From contig CAKZKQ010000034.1 of NCBI GenBank assembly GCA_937123825.1, positions 1 through 56,873 on the forward strand: DNA of 56,873 nucleotides, read 5' to 3'. Positions 38,013-46,296 of the stretch are shown one piece after another. Under the pieces are notes generated by a model that saw only the letters and a program-made list of their open reading frames with translations, was not told where the DNA came from and made no database searches. The first letter of the stretch is position 1, and each line of letters opens with the position of its first letter. The DNA is from an uncultured Pseudomonadota bacterium. GTDB lineage: Bacteria > Myxococcota_A > Bradymonadia > Bradymonadales > GCA-2716585. The position numbers and the translations under genes were made by a program.

Positions 38013-38285
38013 TCAGTGATCCTGGGTCCACGCGATGGCGTCTGTGGAGAGCAGGAGGGCAAAGCGCCCCACGGGGTAGATCCGTTGCTCGTCCTGGCGC
38101 ATCAGCCCGTGGGCCGGGGCCTGGGTGATGGGCTGGCCCGTCAGAGAGCGCAGTTGGCCGGCGTCGACGCGCTCGCGCAGGGTCTGCATTTCTTGCTCGC
38201 TCAGCGGACGCAGGCGCTGGCCGGTGTCGGGGCAGCGCAGGCGCTCAAGCAGTGGGGCGTTGAGTGGATCCATGGTTGTGGTCAC
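38013..38285 (-). CDS. Trm112-like small protein
   Basis: 90 residues resembling the Trm112/YcaR family: LLERLRCPDTGQRLRPLSEQE near the start and IYPVGRFALLLSTDAIAW near the end, matching the family's CPxTGQ and YPVxxGIPxLL patterns. In eukaryotes and archaea Trm112 activates methyltransferases; the bacterial role is unclear. Only one of the usual zinc Cys residues remains, so metal binding is unlikely. The GTG start overlaps the stop of the TerB-like gene by four bases, so the two are probably made together. Confidence 0.75.
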   Translation of the reverse strand: MTTTMDPLNAPLLERLRCPDTGQRLRPLSEQEMQTLRERVDAGQLRSLTGQPITQAPAHGLMRQDEQRIYPVGRFALLLSTDAIAWTQDH

Positions 38286-38893
38286 TTGCCCAGCGCGTCC
38301 ATGAAGCTGGAGGCGGCGGCGCTGTCCTGAAGTTTGAGATCCCTGACGATGTCTTCGATGATCTTGCGCTCATCGTCGCTGACCTTGTTGCCAAAGAGGC
38401 CCAGGAAGCCGCCGGAGGCCTCGGCGACCGAGAGGCTCAGCGAGACCAGGTCTTGTTTGGCGTGCTCGGTCTTGGCGGGGTCCATGCTTTCAAAGATCTT
38501 GCGGATCGTTTTGATGCACGTGTCAAAGAACGAGGGCTTGAGGGGTTTCTCAAGCAGATCGCTCAGGAAGGCAAAGCCAGCGCTGCCCTTTTTGGCGCCG
38601 CGATCGCGGGCCAGGTCGAGGATCTGGTTGCGCTCGGCGCTGGTGACGTTGCCGTCGGCCCAGGCCACGTAGACCAGCGGCAGCAGCGGAAAGACGCCAG
38701 CGGTCTCGCTGGAGAACCCAAGGCCCACCAGCTCCAGCGCCAAATCTTGATCGTCGATCCCCAGGACGTCGGCCACTTTGGTGGCTTCCTGTTTGTTGAG
38801 CGCCTCGATTTCTTTGGCCAGTTGGGCCTCTTTGCGGCGATCGATCTCTTGTTGTTGGAAGTACTTTTCTTCTTCTTCGCTGGGCTTGACCAT
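38282..38893 (-). CDS. TerB-like protein
   Basis: 203 residues, cytoplasmic. Residues 1-45 are a charged coiled-coil-like segment (EEEEKYFQQQEIDRRKEAQLAKEIEAL). The following domain shows FPLLPLVYVAWADGNVTSAERNQIL, the TerB/YebE-like signature (a helical bundle seen in tellurite-resistance and related proteins), and KVSDDERKIIEDIVRDLKL at the C-terminus, which looks like a second copy of the same E-R-x-x-I motif. GGAG lies seven bases before the ATG. TerB-like features recur in the gene at 50608. Substrate and partners are unknown. Confidence 0.78.
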   Translation of the reverse strand: MVKPSEEEEKYFQQQEIDRRKEAQLAKEIEALNKQEATKVADVLGIDDQDLALELVGLGFSSETAGVFPLLPLVYVAWADGNVTSAERNQILDLARDRGAKKGSAGFAFLSDLLEKPLKPSFFDTCIKTIRKIFESMDPAKTEHAKQDLVSLSLSVAEASGGFLGLFGNKVSDDERKIIEDIVRDLKLQDSAAASSFMDALGK

Positions 38894-39078
38894 CTACGGT
38901 CTCCTGCTTGTTCTTCAGGTCTGGCCATGTTTTGGATGCAGCGGTCCACAACCGTGTGGAGCCTGTGCAGCCCGTGGCCGACCTGGCCTTGATGCGCCAT
39001 AGTCGGGTTGGTACCGTGGAGCGGCGTGTCCCTTGTTGGGCCCGCGCCGAAGCGCGAGCGAGTATAAGGAGGCGCTCT

Positions 39079-39567
39079 GTGACAATCAAGCCATCTGTGA
39101 TGGCATTGGAGACGTCCATGAAAGACCCCCAGGGCCGCCAGGTCTTTACGCTGGCCCAGGCCAACGACCTGGTGCCCACCTTGAAGATGCGTTTTTCCCG
39201 GATTTTTGCTCATCAGGCGCGCCTGCGAGAGGTCGGGCAGGAGCTTAAGAGTCTGGGCGTGGACATCCGCGCTGGCCAGTGGCGCCCCAGCCCCCGCGAT
39301 ACCCCGCACAGCGGTCGGCTCAAGGCCGATTTTGCCCGCTTCCTTGATGAGACCAACCACGAGTTGGCCGCCATCCACATGTTGGGCGCGCTGGTCAAGG
39401 ACCTCCACCAGGGCCACGTGGATTTTCCGGCGCTGATCGGCGGCAAGCCCGCCTTTTTTTGTTGGCAGTACGGCGAGGATGAGGTGCTGCACTGGCACCA
39501 GGAGCAGGCCACCTTTGTGCAGCGAGAACCGATCGATCCGGGGCGAAACCCCACCAAGATTCATTGA
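39079..39567 (+). CDS. DUF2203 family protein
   Basis: 162 residues. The sequence VFTLAQANDLVPTLKMRF at the start and the end VDFPALIGGKPAFFCWQYGEDEVLHWHQ are the two hallmarks of DUF2203. The function of this widespread small cytoplasmic family is unknown; in other genomes it tends to be encoded singly. GTG 39079 is preferred because an ideal AAGGAGG lies six bases upstream. A further ATG at 39118 also has a GGAG in front and would remove a short extension. It ends three bases short of the convergent porin gene. Confidence 0.82.
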   Translation: MTIKPSVMALETSMKDPQGRQVFTLAQANDLVPTLKMRFSRIFAHQARLREVGQELKSLGVDIRAGQWRPSPRDTPHSGRLKADFARFLDETNHELAAIHMLGALVKDLHQGHVDFPALIGGKPAFFCWQYGEDEVLHWHQEQATFVQREPIDPGRNPTKIH

Positions 39568-39570
39568 CGA

Positions 39571-40935
39571 TCAGCGGTCGACTTGGTCGGGTGAGGCGCC
39601 GCGCCGGATTGTGGCGGTGAAGGTCACAATTGATCCTCCAGCGCTGTAGCCCCCGATCGGATCGTCCGGGTTGGTTTTCTGGGTGCGCCGGTCGGTGATG
39701 GCGGTCCACTGCGTCGATAGATCGAGGTGCACCGCGTGTTTGGCAGAGATCGGATCGGGAAGGCGCAATCCGGCGCCGAGCCCCACGACGTGAGCGTCGT
39801 TGTCGATGTAGTTGGACAGCCCCTGCTGGGCGGCGGTGGTGGCGGGCCGGTGCCCGTAGCCGCCGCGCAGCGTCAGCCAGTCCAGAACCCGCACTTCGAG
39901 GCCCCCTGAGAGGTTGAGCGTGTCGCGGTGGCGCGGATCTCCAGCAGCATCCAGTTCAAAATCCAGCGCGTCGCCAAGGCCCAGCCCTTCGGGGGCGTCC
40001 CCGCGGGTGTCGATGGGCAACTCCAGCGCCGGGTCGGGGCTTTGGCTCCACAGCTCCCAGGCGGCGTCGAGGCTGAGCGTCACCGGCGCCCCGGTGGTGG
40101 CCTCCAGATCCCAGGCCAGGCCGGTGGCGATCCGGTGGGGGACATAGAGCGTGATGCCCGCCACCCCCAGCACCACCTCGGCGTCCTGCCCAAACTCAAA
40201 GGCGATCGGCAGATCGAAGTCCAGCGCCATGGCCGCCCGGTAGTTCACACCCAGCCGAAGGCCCGCGCCGGGGTTGATCAAGACTCCGGCGGTGGGGGCC
40301 AGCGTGTGGAGCAGTTCGATGGTCGCGTCTCGACGGGCGACGACCTCGTTGGCGGCGTCCATTTCAAAGGTTGCGCCCCCTTGGAGGCTGGCCAGCGACT
40401 GCGCCCCCAGGCCCAGGTGCAGCCAGGGCGCGGGTTGAACGCTCAGCCCCGCCAACAGGTGCAGCTTGCGCGGCAGCGCGTCGTAGCGGGTCCACTGGGG
40501 GATCTGGGGGTCGAGCAGCTCCAGATCAAAGACCCCACCGATCGGCACCCCGGCGGCAAAGCCCAGCGCCACCGGCACGCCCCCCAACCGACTGACAAAG
40601 GCCGCGCCGACGCTAAAGCCCATGTGGTTGTCCACGGCGGCGGGCTCCAGCGCGGGGTCGTTCACGGGCTGGTCCAGGTTCACGTCCAGCGAGGCCAACG
40701 AGAGGTAGATGTCGGCCCCCACGAAGGTGTCGGGCTGGAGGGTCAGCGCAGCGGGGTTGTAGAAGAGGCTGGTGTGATCGTCGGCGCTGGCGGTCATGGC
40801 GCCGCCCAGGGACGACGCTCTGGCCCCAAAACCAAAGAGCTCAAACGGGCCCGCCGCAGCGACGGCAGACCACCCCATCACCACCGCGGCGGCAAGGATC
40901 AGGGACAGGGGCTTGTGGGTACAGGTTGAAGGCAT
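39571..40935 (-). CDS. FadL/OmpP1-like outer membrane protein
   Basis: 454 residues with a Sec signal peptide (ILAAAVVMGWSAVAAA, likely cleavage before GPFELFG) and a beta-barrel pattern. Near the mature start, FGFGARASSLGGAMTASADDHTSLFYNPAAL is the signature of the FadL/TodX/OmpP1 family (the NPA motif and hatch region), which passes hydrophobic compounds such as long-chain fatty acids across the outer membrane. Near the end WLTLRGGYGHRPATT precedes the final strands. The terminal residue of the protein is Arg rather than aromatic, which is unusual for barrel assembly. With a megasynthase and a desaturated-lipid lifestyle unknown, the cargo stays open. Confidence 0.82.
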   Translation of the reverse strand: MPSTCTHKPLSLILAAAVVMGWSAVAAAGPFELFGFGARASSLGGAMTASADDHTSLFYNPAALTLQPDTFVGADIYLSLASLDVNLDQPVNDPALEPAAVDNHMGFSVGAAFVSRLGGVPVALGFAAGVPIGGVFDLELLDPQIPQWTRYDALPRKLHLLAGLSVQPAPWLHLGLGAQSLASLQGGATFEMDAANEVVARRDATIELLHTLAPTAGVLINPGAGLRLGVNYRAAMALDFDLPIAFEFGQDAEVVLGVAGITLYVPHRIATGLAWDLEATTGAPVTLSLDAAWELWSQSPDPALELPIDTRGDAPEGLGLGDALDFELDAAGDPRHRDTLNLSGGLEVRVLDWLTLRGGYGHRPATTAAQQGLSNYIDNDAHVVGLGAGLRLPDPISAKHAVHLDLSTQWTAITDRRTQKTNPDDPIGGYSAGGSIVTFTATIRRGASPDQVDR

Positions 40936-41082
40936 CGACAAAACCGCAGGTGCAGGGGGTTGCTCCCCATGCCATGTCTCACCAGGCCGCGTTATGCCAA
41001 AGCCTGGTCCGCACCGATCTCTGCCGCATGCGGCGTCATGTGCTGGTGTTGTGTCTGTTCAACACCATCGGGCGATGGAATG

Positions 41083-42276
41083 TCAAAGGCCAAGGCGCAG
41101 CGAGAGGGCCTGGGGGGAGGCCTGGCACTGCTCGGCGGCGATGTCGGCAAAGAGGTTGGCGAACTCGGCCAACGCCCCGGCGTCGAGCAGCGCCACAGCG
41201 CCTTGCAGGATCGGCCCGGCGCGCTCGGGGGCCAGGAAGAAGTCCAGCAGCGCCAGGATCTCGGCGCGCAGCTCCAGATCCTCGTTGATGAGCGCCAGCA
41301 GGCCATCGACAGCGCCCAGCAGCGCGTCTGGATCGCTGTCCTGGGCCAGCAGCGGCGCAAGCAGCGCCAGCGGATCGGGGCCAAAGGCCGCCAACACGTT
41401 GTAGAGCAGGTCAGAGATCATGTCTCTGCCCGTGATGGTGCGCTCCTGGCTGGTTTGTCGCTCGACGCCATCGACGCACGCCAAAACGGTCGAGATGGGC
41501 ATCAGGCCGCCATCGGCCACCAGGTGCCGCTCCAACTCCCTGACCAGATCCTCCATGGGGGGCTCGTCGATGGGCATGATGGTGTTGAGCGGCCCAGCCA
41601 GCGCCTGGATGTCAAACGGATCGCGGGTGAGGATGTTGAAGATCTGGTCGAGGAGGGTGGACACCGCGCGACGCCCTGCGTCTTCAATGGCCGGGTCGGT
41701 CAGCGGGGCAAAGAAGGCCCAGAAGCGCTCGGAGAGCAGGACCTGGGCCAGCGCGTCGATCAGTGGCCTGTCGTCGAGCAGCCCCCGCACAAGGCCTGTC
41801 AGGGAGCCTTGTGGGCAGGTGTCGGCGGCCTCGAGGATGCCCTCAAGGGCCAGCAGGCGATCCTGGACCACGGCTGGATCCCGGCCTTCCTGGGGGGTCA
41901 ACGGGCGCAGCGCGTCGGCCAGCACCGAGCCCAGCGCGTCCAGATCAAGGGCCTGGACGTCGAGGCCCTCGGCGGCCCCGGTCACTTGCCCCAGGTCGCC
42001 GCGCTGCACCAGCGCCAGGATCAGCCTCAGCAGTCTGGCTATGGGGTCGTCTTGTCCCTCGATGGCCACCGCCTCTTCGAGGACCTCGGACATGGCCTGC
42101 GTCTGTCCATCGGCGATGGCTTCGAGCGTGCCGGCGAGCGTTTGGTCGATGGTGGGGCAGTCCAGCGGCGGCAGCGCTTCGAGCGGTGCGTCGACGGACT
42201 GGCCGCAGGCTGGCATCAGCAGCAAGAGCGCCGCAGCGAGCGTCGCGAGCAGGGTGCTGTGGAGGGTGAGGGACAC
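41083..42276 (-). CDS. Helical lipoprotein, unknown function
   Basis: 397 residues: lipoprotein signal (STLLATLAAALLLLMPAC, Cys about 24), then an almost entirely helical sequence with repeated LLALL/LxxLL runs and few aromatic residues, e.g. ALGSVLADALRPLTP, LLALEGILEAADTC, LLAPLLAQDSDPDAL, LLDFFLAPERAGPIL. The pattern suggests stacked helical hairpins (HEAT/ARM-like). Four Cys in the mature part could pair. The GTG start is the first giving a signal peptide. Likely periplasmic or surface-attached scaffold; not recognised. It is adjacent to the FadL-like porin gene but separated from it by about 150 bases, on the same strand. Confidence 0.8.
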   Translation of the reverse strand: MSLTLHSTLLATLAAALLLLMPACGQSVDAPLEALPPLDCPTIDQTLAGTLEAIADGQTQAMSEVLEEAVAIEGQDDPIARLLRLILALVQRGDLGQVTGAAEGLDVQALDLDALGSVLADALRPLTPQEGRDPAVVQDRLLALEGILEAADTCPQGSLTGLVRGLLDDRPLIDALAQVLLSERFWAFFAPLTDPAIEDAGRRAVSTLLDQIFNILTRDPFDIQALAGPLNTIMPIDEPPMEDLVRELERHLVADGGLMPISTVLACVDGVERQTSQERTITGRDMISDLLYNVLAAFGPDPLALLAPLLAQDSDPDALLGAVDGLLALINEDLELRAEILALLDFFLAPERAGPILQGAVALLDAGALAEFANLFADIAAEQCQASPQALSLRLGL

Positions 42277-42425
42277 GGTGTCTGGGCCAGGTTGCGGTGG
42301 GACATGGTGCCTTTGCCCACGTCATGGGCTTGTTGCGGCGGCGTGCTTTGTGTTTGGCCGCCGCCGGGCCCATTTGTCAAACCGCGCGGTGCGATGGGCG
42401 CAACCTGGCAGGGGGGGGTGGAGGG

Positions 42426-43796
42426 TCAGCCGGTGGCTTCGATGTGGTAGATGCCGTGGAAGAGGATCATGACCCAGGCGTTGTTTTTGAGCCGCAGCTG
42501 GACCTCGAAGGGCGACGACCAGGTGGGGACGCCTTCGAAGATGGTGCCATTGCGCAGGGTGATGCGCAGCTCACGCTCGGCTTCCTGGGCGCGCTCAACG
42601 GCCTCAATGATGACCTGCTGATCCAGGCGATCGGTGGCGTCGTGCGCGGCGTCGAGGGTACGCTCGGCGACCTCGTCGTCTTTGGCGGCCAGGCCGTAGA
42701 CGGCGCCGTTGGCCTCGGCGGGGCAGAAGAAGAGCACTTGGAGCTTGGACTGCTTGGTGCGCTCATCGGGCCGGGCCTCTTTGAGGCGCCAGGAGAAGGG
42801 GTTGTCGTCATGGACAAACTGGGCGTCGAACTTTCCGTCGTAGAGGCGGAAGTGGTAGTGGCGCTCAGATTGTGCCAGGTCGCGGTAGCGATCGCGTGCG
42901 GGGGCGGTTTTTTCAATGAACTCGGCGACGTCTTCATCGCCCAGGTCCATCATGCCCATCAGGCGCACAAATTTGCGGTGGTGACCGGGGAAGCGCTCCC
43001 AGATCTCCAGCGCGCGCGGGCCCCAGCCGCAGTTGGCCGGTGCGACCTTGGCCAGGCCGTCGAGGTCGAGTTCGAAGCGGGCCATACGGCGCGTATGGCG
43101 CTTCTTCATGAAGGGATATTTGTCGTGCAGTTCCTGGCCTTTGGCCTCGATGGCGTCGGGGTCTTCGTCGGCTCCAAAGGGCAGCCCGAAGTCACCGCGC
43201 GCCCAGCGGATCGCCTGCATGGGGCTGAGCTTGATGCCGTTGCCCGCGGCGGCTTTGATGCGCCCCTTGGCGCGGTCCCAGATGAAGGCCCAGCGGTTGT
43301 CTTCGCCGGCCAGCGAGCCGAGGCTTTTTTCGCCGGTGGCGATCGCCTTGGAGAGCTCCATGCTCAGGCCAGTGTGGGTGGCAAAAGTGCGGATCTGTTT
43401 TTCGCGCATGGCTTCGATGCGCTTGCTGTCTTCGGCCAACCAGAATGCCCTGGCGCGGGTCATCTCCGGGTTTTGTTGCAGGAGGTTCTTGGCGCGGTAG
43501 CTGCGAGCGAACTCGGCAGGGTAGCGCATCTTGAACTCCGCAAAGCTCATTTCGCCGGCGGCGATGCGCCTGGCCATGGGCTTGCGCAGGCACTCGACTT
43601 CCATCAAGCGCTTCATTTCGACTTTGGCTTCGGCGTCGAGTTTGACCGCGCGCGGCCGCTTCTTCTTGCCGCCGCCGGGGCCACCGCCGCCGCCTCCTTT
43701 GCGGCGCTTGCCGCCGCCGCCTCCACCTCGGAAACCTCCTCCACCGGAGCTGGATGTGTTGCGTGATGCCTCTTTGCTAAACGTTTTCTGGGCCAT
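42426..43796 (-). CDS. RGG-rich RNA-binding-type protein with Hfq/Sm-like C-terminus
   Basis: 456 residues, no signal. Residues about 15-55 are a Gly/Arg/Lys tract (RGGGGGGKRRKGGGGGG type), like RGG boxes that contact RNA. Residues about 60-390 are helical and repeat a pattern: MARRIAAGEMSFAEFKMRYP, then ELSKAIATGEKSLGSLAGED, then SPMQAIRWARGDFGLPFG. The last ~60 residues (ERELRITLRNGTIFEGVP..LRLKNNAWVMILFHGIYHIE) fit the Sm1/Sm2 pattern of Hfq: hydrophobic-x-L-x-NG-x5-G, then LKN, then a YKHAI-like FHGI. Hfq itself is 70-110 residues, so this is a fusion. The start has GGGAAG nine bases upstream. Predicted cytoplasmic RNA-binding regulator; that role is inference. Confidence 0.75.
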   Translation of the reverse strand: MAQKTFSKEASRNTSSSGGGGFRGGGGGGKRRKGGGGGGPGGGKKKRPRAVKLDAEAKVEMKRLMEVECLRKPMARRIAAGEMSFAEFKMRYPAEFARSYRAKNLLQQNPEMTRARAFWLAEDSKRIEAMREKQIRTFATHTGLSMELSKAIATGEKSLGSLAGEDNRWAFIWDRAKGRIKAAAGNGIKLSPMQAIRWARGDFGLPFGADEDPDAIEAKGQELHDKYPFMKKRHTRRMARFELDLDGLAKVAPANCGWGPRALEIWERFPGHHRKFVRLMGMMDLGDEDVAEFIEKTAPARDRYRDLAQSERHYHFRLYDGKFDAQFVHDDNPFSWRLKEARPDERTKQSKLQVLFFCPAEANGAVYGLAAKDDEVAERTLDAAHDATDRLDQQVIIEAVERAQEAERELRITLRNGTIFEGVPTWSSPFEVQLRLKNNAWVMILFHGIYHIEATG

Positions 43797-44071
43797 GGGG
43801 TCTGTCTTCCCTTCGCTTGTACCCCTCCCGGTGCCGTGAGCCGTCGCCGGGAGGCATTTTTGCAATCTCCGGCGACGATCGCGTCAGTTCGTTCGCCGGC
43901 TTTGCTTTTTTGATGCGCTGACACACCCATTGGGCGCAAACAACGCGTGACAACAGACGCGCCTACTGACATAGGCACTTTGAACCCTTTCGTCCAGCTT
44001 CTTGTCACTGCACTGTCCTTGTGTGACACACCAAGCTCGGTAAAACCGACGCTCTGCGTTCATACAATTGA

Positions 44072-45169
44072 TCAGACAGAGCCCAGCCAGCGCCGCATCA
44101 GCCACGGAGCCTGCGCCAGGGCGTCAGGATCGCCCTCGGGCAGCGGCGCGGTGGACTTGGTGGCCCAGTAAAGCAGCGGCCCCCGCTCTTGGCCTTTGAC
44201 CGCGTCCACCACGGCAGCGGCGGCCTTTGCGCTGTAGGTTGTGTCGAGCTTGAGGCCGTCAAGGCGCTCAAAACGTGCGATCGCCTCGTGGCCGCCCTCG
44301 GTGGGAAATCCATACCCTTTGCCCAGAAAGCGGCCATCAACCTGAAGTGAGCCCAAAAGTGTCTTGTAGGCGATCTGTGCCTGTGGATCGCCCAGCAGAT
44401 CGGCCAGCAGCAGGCTGACTTTGCGCGCCAACCAGGCGATCCGGCGTCGGCTGGTGACGGGCCAGGGCGTCACCCGCACGGCGCGCACGTTCGGTGCAGT
44501 CGTCCAGCCGATGTTTTGCCGCGCGGCGTGATGAAGCCCGACCAGGAGCCCCGCGGTGGTGCAGGTAGAGCCCACGCCGACGATGATCTCTTTGGGCGCA
44601 GGCGCCGCGCCGTCGCGAACCTGCATGGCCAGCTCCAGCCCTGCCGATACGTAGCCCAGGCCGCCCAGCGGCGTGGCACCGCCGGGGACCATCACAGCGC
44701 TTCGTCCCCCGGCCCCATGGCGTCTGCGGGCGGCCCATATGCCGATCGGGAGCGTCGACCAGTGGGGCAGGGCCAGCAGTTGGGGTCTGGCCTGGAGGAT
44801 GGCCTTGAGGTTGGCGACGGCGGTGTCCGAGCGAGGCTGCGGGAAGAGCACCGCGCCGGGCTTAAGGCCCGCCGCTGGGGCGTGCAAGACGGTGGCGGTG
44901 GCGTGGTTGGAGCCAAACGCGCCGGTGGAGTAGATGTGCGTGGCGCCCTTGGAGATGGCGTCCCCAAAGAGGACTTCGAGGGTGCGGACCTTGTTGCCGC
45001 CGTAGATGGGGCTGGTGCGATCGTCGCGTTTGACCCAGGCGCGCCCCTGTCCGCCCGCGATGTCGTCCAGCGCGGCGTCCAGAGATTCAATTGGGGTTGG
45101 GAAGTGGCCCAGTTCAACCCACGGGACGCGCTCCTCCAACGCAGGCCATACCTCAAAGATCGCTCGCAC
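44072..45169 (-). CDS. D-cysteine desulfhydrase / ACC deaminase family PLP enzyme
   Basis: 365 residues in the fold-type II PLP family. The cofactor lysine lies in SPIYGGNKVRTLEVLFGDA, and FGSNHATATVLHAPAAGL and GVGSTCTTAGLLVGL bind the cofactor phosphate. It would degrade D-cysteine to pyruvate, sulfide and ammonia, or deaminate 1-aminocyclopropane-1-carboxylate; the sequence alone does not separate them. The family is usually about 330 residues; the extra length is in the C-terminal half. GTG 45169 has AAGGAGG four bases upstream. It is divergent from rplU. Confidence 0.88.
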   Translation of the reverse strand: MRAIFEVWPALEERVPWVELGHFPTPIESLDAALDDIAGGQGRAWVKRDDRTSPIYGGNKVRTLEVLFGDAISKGATHIYSTGAFGSNHATATVLHAPAAGLKPGAVLFPQPRSDTAVANLKAILQARPQLLALPHWSTLPIGIWAARRRHGAGGRSAVMVPGGATPLGGLGYVSAGLELAMQVRDGAAPAPKEIIVGVGSTCTTAGLLVGLHHAARQNIGWTTAPNVRAVRVTPWPVTSRRRIAWLARKVSLLLADLLGDPQAQIAYKTLLGSLQVDGRFLGKGYGFPTEGGHEAIARFERLDGLKLDTTYSAKAAAAVVDAVKGQERGPLLYWATKSTAPLPEGDPDALAQAPWLMRRWLGSV

Positions 45170-45311
45170 ATCGCCTCCTTAAGACGCGCAGGCCGACATT
45201 GGCCCGGTTTGTCGCCCGCGTTGGGTCCATCATCAAAGCATAGCACAAGGCCGCAAGCGCGCCCCAAAGTGGGGGTTTTGAGCCGATCGTCACAAAGACC
45301 ATGTGCAAGGC

Positions 45312-45340
45312 TTGACGGGGGGAGGCTGACCGGTTAAGTT
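45312..45340 (+). promoter_or_regulatory. Probable sigma-70 promoter of rplU-rpmA
   Basis: TTGACG (45312-45317) and TAAGTT (45335-45340) are 17 bases apart. The transcript would have a ~190-base 5' leader before rplU, long enough for ribosomal-protein feedback control, but I recognise no known leader motif in it. Confidence 0.5.
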
Positions 45341-45534
45341 GTCGCGCCCTATCGGATCGGATCGCTGAACCCCAGAGATCTTGTGGACGGTGGGCAAAGA
45401 GCGCGTGGAGCTGATGCGCTGCCTCAGGGCGCCATGGAAGATGGCGAGCGACCCTCCTGGGGGCCAATAGAGGAAGCTCCGATTTGTGCGCATGGATGGT
45501 TTATAAAAAGGGTTGCGGCGGATGAGGTGGCAGA

Positions 45535-45843
45535 ATGTATGCAGTGGTGAAGACGGGCGGCAAGCAGTACCGCGTCCAGCAGGGCGACGTGCTCAACATT
45601 GAGAGGCTGTCTGTCGAAGAAGGCAGCGAAGTGACGTTCGACGAAGTTTTGATGGTTGGTGGCGACGATGTCAAAATCGGTCGCCCCCTGGTGGATGGCG
45701 CCTCGGTCAAGGCCACCGTCGTCAAGCAGGGTCGCGGTCGTAAGATCATCATTTTCAAGAGCCGCCGGCGTAAAAACTCCCGCAAGAAGCGCGGTCATCG
45801 TCAGGCTTACACCCGCGTGGAGATCACTGGGATCTCTGCGTAA
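45535..45843 (+). CDS. rplU: 50S ribosomal protein L21
   Basis: 102 residues, the usual length of L21. Start [20 protein letters not shown] and the basic [24 protein letters not shown] tail, with [13 protein letters not shown] at the end, are family hallmarks. It binds 23S rRNA in the large subunit. GAGG lies seven bases before the ATG. rpmA follows 21 bases downstream in the usual operon. Confidence 0.98.
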   Translation: MYAVVKTGGKQYRVQQGDVLNIERLSVEEGSEVTFDEVLMVGGDDVKIGRPLVDGASVKATVVKQGRGRKIIIFKSRRRKNSRKKRGHRQAYTRVEITGISA

Positions 45844-45864
45844 CTCGCACCATCGGAGGGCATC

Positions 45865-46125
45865 ATGGCTCACAAGAAAGGACAAGGCAGCAGCCGCAAC
45901 GGTCGCGACTCCGAAGGTCAGCGCCGTGGCGTGAAAAAATTCGGCGGCGAGAACGTTCGCGCCGGCAACATCATCGTGCGTCAGCTGGGGACCAAGATTC
46001 ACCCCGGCAACAACGTCGGCATGGGTCGTGACTACACGCTCTTTGCCCTCGTGGACGGCACCGTCGAGTTCTCCCGCAAGGGCCGCAACAAAAAGCGCGT
46101 CTCGATCATCCCGGCCGAAGCCTGA
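45865..46125 (+). CDS. rpmA: 50S ribosomal protein L27
   Basis: 86 residues beginning [20 protein letters not shown], the conserved N-terminus that reaches into the peptidyl-transferase centre; no extra leader peptide precedes it, unlike Firmicutes L27, which needs cleavage. [20 protein letters not shown] is the core. GGAGGG precedes the start. In many genomes obgE follows, but here the operon ends in a terminator. Confidence 0.98.
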   Translation: MAHKKGQGSSRNGRDSEGQRRGVKKFGGENVRAGNIIVRQLGTKIHPGNNVGMGRDYTLFALVDGTVEFSRKGRNKKRVSIIPAEA

Positions 46126-46183
46126 TCTAAAGGCTCGTCCCTGCTCCCTGTAGGCCCCTTTGACCCTCAGGGACGCACCGTTC

Positions 46184-46227
46184 AACCTCCAGACCTCCAC
46201 ACGATGGCAGGCCCCTGGAGGTTTTTT
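46184..46227 (+). terminator. Rho-independent terminator of rplU-rpmA
   Basis: AACCTCCAG at 46184-46192 pairs with CTGGAGGTT at 46215-46223, followed by T-run 46222-46227. The loop is long (22 bases). Confidence 0.75.
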
Positions 46228-46296
46228 GTTTCTTGTCTCTCCCTGCAGAGCGTTCCTGGCGTGGATATGGTGCAAGGCAAGGGTCGCCTCAGAGGG

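Noticed and set aside
37624..38019. 131-codon open frame in the 37.5-38.0 kb gap
   Set aside because: No ribosome-binding site, no homologous-looking motif, composition unlike its neighbours, and overlap with a supported gene's 3' end.
40960..43766. Long plus-strand frames over the helical lipoprotein and RGG protein
   Set aside because: Antisense shadows of genes with signal peptide and domain features on the minus strand.
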